Source: Bacteriovoracaceae bacterium UBA1018 (GTDB taxonomy: Bacteria; Bdellovibrionota; UBA1018). From it: DNA of 10,662 nt. Under the pieces are notes generated by a model, which saw nothing but the letters and a program-made list of their open reading frames with translations, was not told where the DNA came from and searched no databases. The stretch lies in assembly GCA_002291495.1 (NCBI GenBank), contig DBAE01000034.1:1-10662 (forward strand), read 5' to 3'. Of the stretch, positions 6,819 to 10,662 are shown one piece after another. The translations under genes were made by a program, and so were the position numbers. How positions within the stretch are numbered: position 1 is the stretch's first letter; every line of letters starts with the position of its first letter.

Positions 6819-7423
6819 ACCAACACTTTCGATACAAGCTGACCAAAATCCCGGTAGTTATCGAGATAAAGAAGAGCGAATTCCTGAAAAGAATTTTTTT
6901 GAAAAAACCGAAGTGACGCCTCGTTGAAAATGGGTTGGCAAAGTATATCAGTCACAATAGGATGTGACGTTTGGCGCTGAATTTCTTGAACGAGTTTTGT
7001 GCCAAGTCCGGTTTTTCTCTGATCAGCTTTTAGAGCAATGCGATGGAGATAGACTGCGGACTGCATTTCTTCTTCAGAAAATGCGGCCGGGTAGTTCAGT
7101 GTGAGGCGTCCATCCGTGCGGTCTGTATAAAGAACTGTAAGTTCTTGAATGGAGGTCATCATCGCGAAAGCGAGGAGAACGCCATTTGTGTCACGCGCAA
7201 GATGGATCTGCGCTCCTTCGGCGAGGAGCGCTTGGATTTCGTGGTTCGAGATTGAGCCAATAAGAAAGCCATTCTCGGTATCTTTAGCTTGGCGATCGAT
7301 CAGAAGGGGGGTCTGGAGAGCATCTATCTCCGCAAGCGTTTGCTCAATGGTTCTAGTCGCTTCGGGATTATCTGCCGTAAGGACAGAGAAGCGAAGCGTA
7401 GGGTTTGGACTCGGGCTGATCAT
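6806..7423 (-). CDS. GNAT family N-acetyltransferase
   Basis: A 205-residue predicted acetyl-CoA-dependent acetyltransferase. The acetyl-CoA pyrophosphate loop R136-K-T-G139-L-G141 (R-x-x-G-x-G) follows a strand reading YLHRIAL, and the NEASLRFFQKNSF segment near residues 165-180 matches the family's C-terminal helix and strand. The first ~50 residues fall before the core fold and I recognise nothing in them. The acyl acceptor cannot be told from sequence. The stop codon lies within the start of the histidine kinase gene (13-base overlap), so the two are co-expressed and may share a pathway. Upstream, 21-39 bases before its ATG, is a symmetric site. Only a weak ribosome site is visible. Confidence 0.85.
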   Translation of the reverse strand: MISPSPNPTLRFSVLTADNPEATRTIEQTLAEIDALQTPLLIDRQAKDTENGFLIGSISNHEIQALLAEGAQIHLARDTNGVLLAFAMMTSIQELTVLYTDRTDGRLTLNYPAAFSEEEMQSAVYLHRIALKADQRKTGLGTKLVQEIQRQTSHPIVTDILCQPIFNEASLRFFQKNSFQEFALLYLDNYRDFGQLVSKVLVWKP

Positions 7424-7443
7424 CGTGGGATCTTCATAGCTGC

Positions 7444-7462
7444 GTTGACACTTATGGTCAAC
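7444..7462. promoter_or_regulatory. inverted repeat upstream of the GNAT gene
   Basis: Six-base perfect arms GTTGAC (7444-7449) and GTCAAC (7457-7462) flank seven bases, for 19 bases in total, 21 bases before the GNAT start. This could be an operator or a short hairpin in the mRNA. It is not followed by a T-run on either strand, so a terminator is unlikely. Confidence 0.35.
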
Positions 7463-7539
7463 TAATTAGTCGGATTTGTAGGGTTTTTGCTCTGATCGGC
7501 AGCATTGAATGGATAGAGCCGCATCGATAGCCGTAGATC

Positions 7540-8427
7540 TTAGTCCCCGCCGCCATCTCCGCCACTGTCTCCAGCATCGCTATCGCCCCAATCGGAGTCG
7601 CGGCCAGAATCGGTCTCTGCATCGGTATCGTCCCGCCAACGGTCGTAATTGTAGTAATCAGGGCCAGTAGTATCGTCGTTTGAGGTGGATGGTCTTTGTT
7701 TCCTTCGCAAGACCACAGGAGCTGGGTCAGGGCGCCATTGTTGGATCGCAACTTGCGGATTTAAAAGAACTTCTCTTTTAAGTTCATCGGCGAGAAATAG
7801 ACCAAAGTCGGGATGATTAAAGTGTGGGTGGCTCAAACTGAGCTTAAATACGCTGAGTGTAAAGTAAAGCTTTTCAATAACGGGATTACTGACTGACGAA
7901 TTTGGATAGATCTCGGACTTTTTCAGGTTTGAGATATCGGTAAAGGCTTCGGTCACTGTCTTCAGGACAAATCGCGAGCCCGCAAGGCGTTCTTCGCTCA
8001 GCCTTAGAACTTGAGGGTAAGAAGAAGAGCGAGTTGGGATTTTAGGAATTCTATGGCTGAGTTTGCTCCATACCGAGTCGACCTGAAGAGCGAGTGCTTC
8101 GAGCCGGTCCTTCGCACTATTCGCATCTTGAAGAAGGGCCGGGATTCGAGTTTTTGCGACATAGGTATTACTGAGTGGAAGACTTTTGTGGACTTTGAGG
8201 GCCTCTAGTTCTAACAGGACTAATTCTATAGATGGGCCACTGAGTATCTTTCCCACTTTTTGGTGGAGTACCTCCGTATCAACGATCATTTTTCGATCGG
8301 TGTATTCCTGGCCTAGGAAAAAGTTACAAACCCCATCCCATAAGCTCGCATGAGCAAATGAAGGATACGGTAGTGCAATCAGGCTGATCATTAGAAGGAG
8401 TCGGAAGGAGCTACGACGGGCGGCCAT
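7540..8427 (-). CDS. secreted protein of unknown function with Asp/Gly-rich tail
   Basis: I do not recognise this 295-residue protein. It has a clear Sec signal peptide: basic MAARRSSFR, a hydrophobic stretch, and likely cleavage near FAHA at about residue 27. The middle (about 45-235) is mostly predicted helical, with Leu-rich, charged stretches and no cysteine pair or catalytic motif I can name. The last ~40 residues are intrinsically disordered in character, full of Asp, Gly, Ser and Thr, and end in DGGGD. An acidic tail of this kind could bind divalent cations or stay soluble outside the cell, but that is a guess. The start is chosen because it begins the signal peptide; no Shine-Dalgarno sequence precedes it. 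It is 116 bases upstream of the GNAT gene on the same strand and may or may not share its transcript. Confidence 0.75.
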   Translation of the reverse strand: MAARRSSFRLLLMISLIALPYPSFAHASLWDGVCNFFLGQEYTDRKMIVDTEVLHQKVGKILSGPSIELVLLELEALKVHKSLPLSNTYVAKTRIPALLQDANSAKDRLEALALQVDSVWSKLSHRIPKIPTRSSSYPQVLRLSEERLAGSRFVLKTVTEAFTDISNLKKSEIYPNSSVSNPVIEKLYFTLSVFKLSLSHPHFNHPDFGLFLADELKREVLLNPQVAIQQWRPDPAPVVLRRKQRPSTSNDDTTGPDYYNYDRWRDDTDAETDSGRDSDWGDSDAGDSGGDGGGD

Positions 8428-8441
8428 AGGTCATCTTATAC

Positions 8442-8469
8442 ATTATGTTTGGACCAATAAATATGTGAA
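8442..8469 (-). promoter_or_regulatory. probable sigma70 promoter for the secreted protein gene
   Basis: On the minus strand TTCACA (8469-8464) and CATAAT (8447-8442) each match five of six consensus bases with a 16-base spacer. The predicted start of transcription, near 8435, would leave a leader under ten bases before the ATG at 8427, consistent with the lack of a ribosome binding site. Confidence 0.4.
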
Positions 8470-8552
8470 TTTTTCATGAACTTCTGGTCTCAGATCAAAT
8501 TAAATAGGCGCTAAATAAAAATACAGACTCAGGCTCATGTTTTTAACCCTAA

Positions 8553-9449
8553 ATGCCGAGACGTCTATTGATGAAAGCACGTTCAAAATCTCTGTATGCT
8601 CTGTCGGCGGTTCAATTCTTTGTGCCGGTTGCGATCTCCGCAATCAGTGCTTGGATTTTTGAGATGTCTACTTCGGAGTACGCCTCCGCGGTATTCAAAC
8701 AGGCAAGTGGACTCGAGTCCTTTGGCTACTTCGCTGTCATGCCTTTAGCAGGCTTAGCGATCTTGGCCAAAAGGGGTTGGAGCTTTCCACTTTTCTTAGG
8801 ACTTTCGGTCTGGAACATCGTCACGATGCAGACGATTAGTCTGGATCTCCCAGAAATCCTGAGTTTGCCTCTCATGCTTTTAGCTTACGGGCTAAATGCC
8901 GGCGCAGTCGGGTACTTCTTACTTCCACTTGTGAAGGAAGAAGAAACCGACGTGCATGCAGGACCTGGCAGTCAGTATAAGACCAAGCCTCGGTTTGTGG
9001 TCAATATGCCTGCAGTGATTGAAACTTCGAACGGTTCGAGTGAGTGCGAAATTGAAGATATTTCTGAAGGTGGCGCGCTCCTTCGCAGTCATCAAAAGTT
9101 TGAGAAAAACGAGAACGTATTTCTCAGTTTTAAGTATAAAGACCTTAAACTTGCATTTGAGGCTCGAGTTGCTCACGGAGTGAAGGGATTGGGACTCCAG
9201 TTTCATCTCACTCCTGAAATGCAAAAGACCATGAAGACCTTAATCATGATGCTCGAAAATGCTGGCATCCAGCCTAGAGAGGGTCGGGGCAATAAACCTA
9301 AAAATGCCTTCCAGTTGAGCATGCAGCGCGTTTATGTAACTTTTGACCGTCTGTTTAGCAAAATGCTCGACGATGGTGAAGAAGACGAGAGTACTGAGCT
9401 TGAAGCACCTGAGGTTAAGTCAAGTAATCGTCAAAAACCTGCCGCTTAA
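8553..9449 (+). CDS. membrane protein with C-terminal PilZ domain
   Basis: A 298-residue inner-membrane protein. Four hydrophobic segments lie at about 13-36, 56-73, 78-97 and 102-127, followed by a cytoplasmic PilZ domain at about 145-235 and a charged tail ending in a Glu-rich stretch. PilZ domains bind cyclic di-GMP through an RxxxR loop and a (D/N)xSxxG strand. Here the second is intact as D169-I-S-E-G-G, while the first reads K143-T-K-P-R147, so the first Arg is Lys. Binding is therefore plausible but not certain. The start is uncertain: ATG at 8553 gives the longest frame, and ATG at 8571 would give an MKARSK n-terminus; neither has a good Shine-Dalgarno sequence. It is divergent from the secreted protein gene (125-base gap) and ends 24 bases before a bidirectional terminator. 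Likely a single-gene unit involved in cyclic di-GMP control of a surface or motility function. Confidence 0.85.
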   Translation: MPRRLLMKARSKSLYALSAVQFFVPVAISAISAWIFEMSTSEYASAVFKQASGLESFGYFAVMPLAGLAILAKRGWSFPLFLGLSVWNIVTMQTISLDLPEILSLPLMLLAYGLNAGAVGYFLLPLVKEEETDVHAGPGSQYKTKPRFVVNMPAVIETSNGSSECEIEDISEGGALLRSHQKFEKNENVFLSFKYKDLKLAFEARVAHGVKGLGLQFHLTPEMQKTMKTLIMMLENAGIQPREGRGNKPKNAFQLSMQRVYVTFDRLFSKMLDDGEEDESTELEAPEVKSSNRQKPAA

Positions 9450-9473
9450 TTTATAAATTTAGTATGGGTAATA

Positions 9474-9505
9474 AAAAAGGCCAAGCTTTCGAGCTTGGCC
9501 TTTTT
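9474..9505. terminator. bidirectional intrinsic terminator
   Basis: A perfect 14-bp stem (9474-9487 with 9492-9505) around the loop TTCG: five A, then GGCCAAGCT, loop, AGCTTGGCC, then five T. A-run on one side and T-run on the other let it end transcription of the PilZ gene (+) and of the convergent GYF gene (-), whose stop is at 9544. Confidence 0.93.
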
Positions 9506-9543
9506 GTATTTAAAGCTTCAATCAGCTAACGAAGACCTTAGGT

Positions 9544-10230
9544 CTACAAGAGTGGGCAATTTTCCCAAGATACATCATACACCCAGTCTTCGCCTTTACG
9601 GTTGAGCTGAGCGAGAGTCACTCGGAGAGTAACGGATCGATCTGTAGGCTCGTCATAGAGATCCATCCAGACTTGTGAATTTTTCATAAAGGGCGGAGCG
9701 AGGCTCGCGTCTTTACAGACCATCTGACATCCACGTGAAGTGACTTCGACTGCTCGTCCAGCCACCACTCGGTGGTAGTCATGACAGAGCGCTTGGAAAG
9801 TTTGTGATGTCTTTCTAATTGGGGCATCCGCAGCAGAGGCAGTACCAGTGCTGGCCGGATTAGTAAACTTGCCTGCCGGAACTTCCATCGTGCGAGTTTC
9901 CTTCGCATATGAAAGTGGTTTTGCTGGCTGTGCTTGCGTTTGGGTTTGCGGTGAAGAAGCTGCCTGAGTAGCCGCTACTGCAGCCGCTGCCGCAGCAGAG
10001 CTTGGTGGAGGAATCGCAGGTCCTTGCACTCCAGTAGGAGGAGGTGGCGGTGGTGGTGGAGCAGGAGGAGGAACTAAAACCCAATTCGGGCTTTGACCAT
10101 CCCACATCCATTCATACCGATAAAATTCACCACTAATTTTCATTGCCTCAACTTCAGCAACAGAAAATGGACCGAAAGTTTTTCCGTCCTTGCCTAAGTA
10201 GACGAGTATCGCAGTTTGGTTATCCGACAT
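9544..10230 (-). CDS. GYF_2 domain protein with polyproline linker and possible PilZ-like C-terminus
   Basis: A 228-residue, apparently cytoplasmic protein. Residues ~8-53 match the GYF_2 (DUF4339) fold: a short strand, then GPFS, a helix, and a W-x-W/NW region (Trp41, Trp43, Trp50). These domains usually mediate protein contacts in bacteria. A linker follows with eight consecutive prolines (58-65), then Ala-rich and Gln/Thr-rich stretches to ~140. The C-terminal ~85 residues form a compact unit containing GRAVEVTSRGCQM, which resembles the strand-turn of a PilZ domain (D-x-S-x-x-G) but without the charged RxxxR; this assignment is tentative. GYF domains occur in motility proteins such as AgmX/GltJ of Myxococcus, but that link is only by analogy. 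The gene ends facing the terminator at 9474 and starts divergently from an outer-membrane protein gene. No Shine-Dalgarno sequence is seen; a hairpin-forming repeat ends one base before the ATG. Confidence 0.82.
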   Translation of the reverse strand: MSDNQTAILVYLGKDGKTFGPFSVAEVEAMKISGEFYRYEWMWDGQSPNWVLVPPPAPPPPPPPPTGVQGPAIPPPSSAAAAAAVAATQAASSPQTQTQAQPAKPLSYAKETRTMEVPAGKFTNPASTGTASAADAPIRKTSQTFQALCHDYHRVVAGRAVEVTSRGCQMVCKDASLAPPFMKNSQVWMDLYDEPTDRSVTLRVTLAQLNRKGEDWVYDVSWENCPLL

Positions 10231-10231
10231 A

Positions 10232-10256
10232 ATTCAATGTTCAACGGACATTGAAT
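10232..10256. promoter_or_regulatory. 9-bp inverted repeat abutting the GYF gene start
   Basis: Perfect arms ATTCAATGT (10232-10240) and ACATTGAAT (10248-10256) flank seven bases. It ends one base from the minus-strand ATG at 10230. It could be a repressor site covering the transcription start or an mRNA hairpin occluding initiation. Confidence 0.55.
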
Positions 10257-10264
10257 AAAAAGCA

Positions 10265-10278
10265 AGAAGCTAGCTTCT
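10265..10278. promoter_or_regulatory. 14-bp perfect palindrome between divergent genes
   Basis: AGAAGCTAGCTTCT reads identically on both strands and lies between the two starts, nine bases beyond the first inverted repeat. Possible dimeric regulator site; no known motif is recognised. Confidence 0.4.
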
Positions 10279-10307
10279 CAATCTGACTTTCTCTGTTATC
10301 CTAATGG

Positions 10308-10314
10308 TAAGGAA
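10308..10314 (+). promoter_or_regulatory. ribosome binding site for the outer-membrane protein gene
   Basis: TAAGGAA lies eight bases before the ATG at 10323 and supports that start, from which a signal peptide reads directly. Confidence 0.65.
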
Positions 10315-10322
10315 ACAAAATA

Positions 10323-10662
10323 ATGACTCGATTAACCCACCCATTTGTCGTCGTAGCGTTATTCTTGACTTTGCCGACCATCTCGTCTTCGGCTTTTGCT
10401 CAGGCCCCAGCTGGGGGCGGTGCAAAGCAAGGGGAGCGCTTGGACGTCGAATCAATTAAACAAAAGTACTGGGCTAAAGGTAATGAAACCCAGATGAATG
10501 TGGTTCAAAACCGCATGTATACCCGTGAAGGAAAAGTCGAACTTTCAGTCTTCGGCGGAACTTTCTCAGATGATCCATTTCTTTCGACTCGATCACTAGG
10601 TGCGTCGCTTGGCTACCATTTCAGTGAGTACATTGGTATTCGAGCTCTCTATATGAAGCTCT
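10323..10662 (+). CDS. outer-membrane beta-barrel domain protein, cut by window edge
   Basis: The first 113 codons of a gene that runs off the right edge. It begins with a Sec signal peptide (MTRLTH, then a hydrophobic stretch, likely cleavage at AFA before QAP near residue 25). There is no lipobox Cys. A short Gly-rich spacer follows, then the segment ERLDVESIKQKYWAK and, after residue ~65, alternating hydrophobic/polar stretches with aromatic residues (for example LSVFGGTFS and ASLGYHFSEYIGIRALY) typical of beta-barrel strands. The ERLDVESIKQKYW opening and the LGYHF-EYIG pattern resemble the outer-membrane beta-barrel family seen in Myxococcus and Bdellovibrio, but I recall this from family knowledge and did not search. 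The strong ribosome site and the divergent regulatory region suggest a well-expressed envelope protein. Function beyond the envelope is unknown. Confidence 0.82.
   Translation, partial: MTRLTHPFVVVALFLTLPTISSSAFAQAPAGGGAKQGERLDVESIKQKYWAKGNETQMNVVQNRMYTREGKVELSVFGGTFSDDPFLSTRSLGASLGYHFSEYIGIRALYMKL

Noticed and set aside
6819..7439. Plus-strand open frames opposite the GNAT gene
   Set aside because: The GNAT frame shows the acetyl-CoA loop and a coherent fold; the opposite frames have Arg/Ser-rich, family-free translations.
7458..7751. 97-residue open frame overlapping the acidic tail of the secreted protein
   Set aside because: Off-frame overlap arising from the biased Asp/Gly codons; no ribosome site and no recognisable protein features.
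8537..8650. Short frame from the ATG at 8537 overlapping the PilZ gene start
   Set aside because: Different frame, no ribosome site, and the predicted peptide shows no family features; the PilZ frame explains the region.
1..10662. CRISPR array, tRNA, rRNA, insertion sequence or phage signature
   Set aside because: No regularly spaced repeats, cloverleaf, transposase motif or terminal inverted repeats were seen anywhere in the window.

Overview
The window carries about ten genes at roughly 45-50% G+C with short intergenic gaps, and no RNA gene, mobile element or CRISPR array is visible. The organism is best guessed as a Gram-negative predator-type or myxobacteria-like bacterium, most likely Bdellovibrionota. 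This is an inference from the myxobacteria/Bdellovibrio-style outer-membrane beta-barrel protein at the right edge, the sensor kinase with a C-terminal receiver domain, the PilZ and GYF_2 proteins, and the style of the GalT N-terminus. I ran no database search.

Left third (139-3487, + strand) is a galactose operon: galT, an M24 (creatinase/aminopeptidase-fold) protein that lacks most of the family's metal ligands, and galK. galT and the M24 gene overlap by one base and galK follows 17 bases later behind a strong ribosome binding site. GalK and GalT are the two Leloir enzymes that turn galactose into UDP-galactose. No galE or galM is in view, and the role of the middle protein in the operon is unknown.

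Next (3552-4495, + strand) come a SUI1/YciH-type translation factor homologue with an added cysteine cluster and a secreted DUF192 protein, probably co-transcribed. They converge with a minus-strand block.

The minus-strand block (8427 down to 4512) reads, in transcription order: a secreted protein of unknown function with an Asp/Gly-rich tail, a GNAT acetyltransferase, and a large polytopic hybrid histidine kinase. The last two overlap by 13 bases and form a tight pair. Inverted repeat symmetry lies just upstream of the GNAT gene.

Right end: a divergent gene (8553-9449, +) encodes a four-helix membrane protein with a PilZ domain. It ends at a near-perfect bidirectional terminator facing a minus-strand gene (9544-10230) for a GYF_2, polyproline and possible PilZ-like protein. 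The latter is transcribed divergently from an outer-membrane beta-barrel gene cut by the window edge. Their shared 92-bp region contains two clear inverted repeats, one of which lies one base from the start codon of the GYF gene.

The observations most worth following are the metal-site-deficient M24 protein embedded in a galactose operon, the GYF/PilZ-like architecture with its symmetric control region, and the GNAT-kinase pair. None can be called a new system from this sequence alone.
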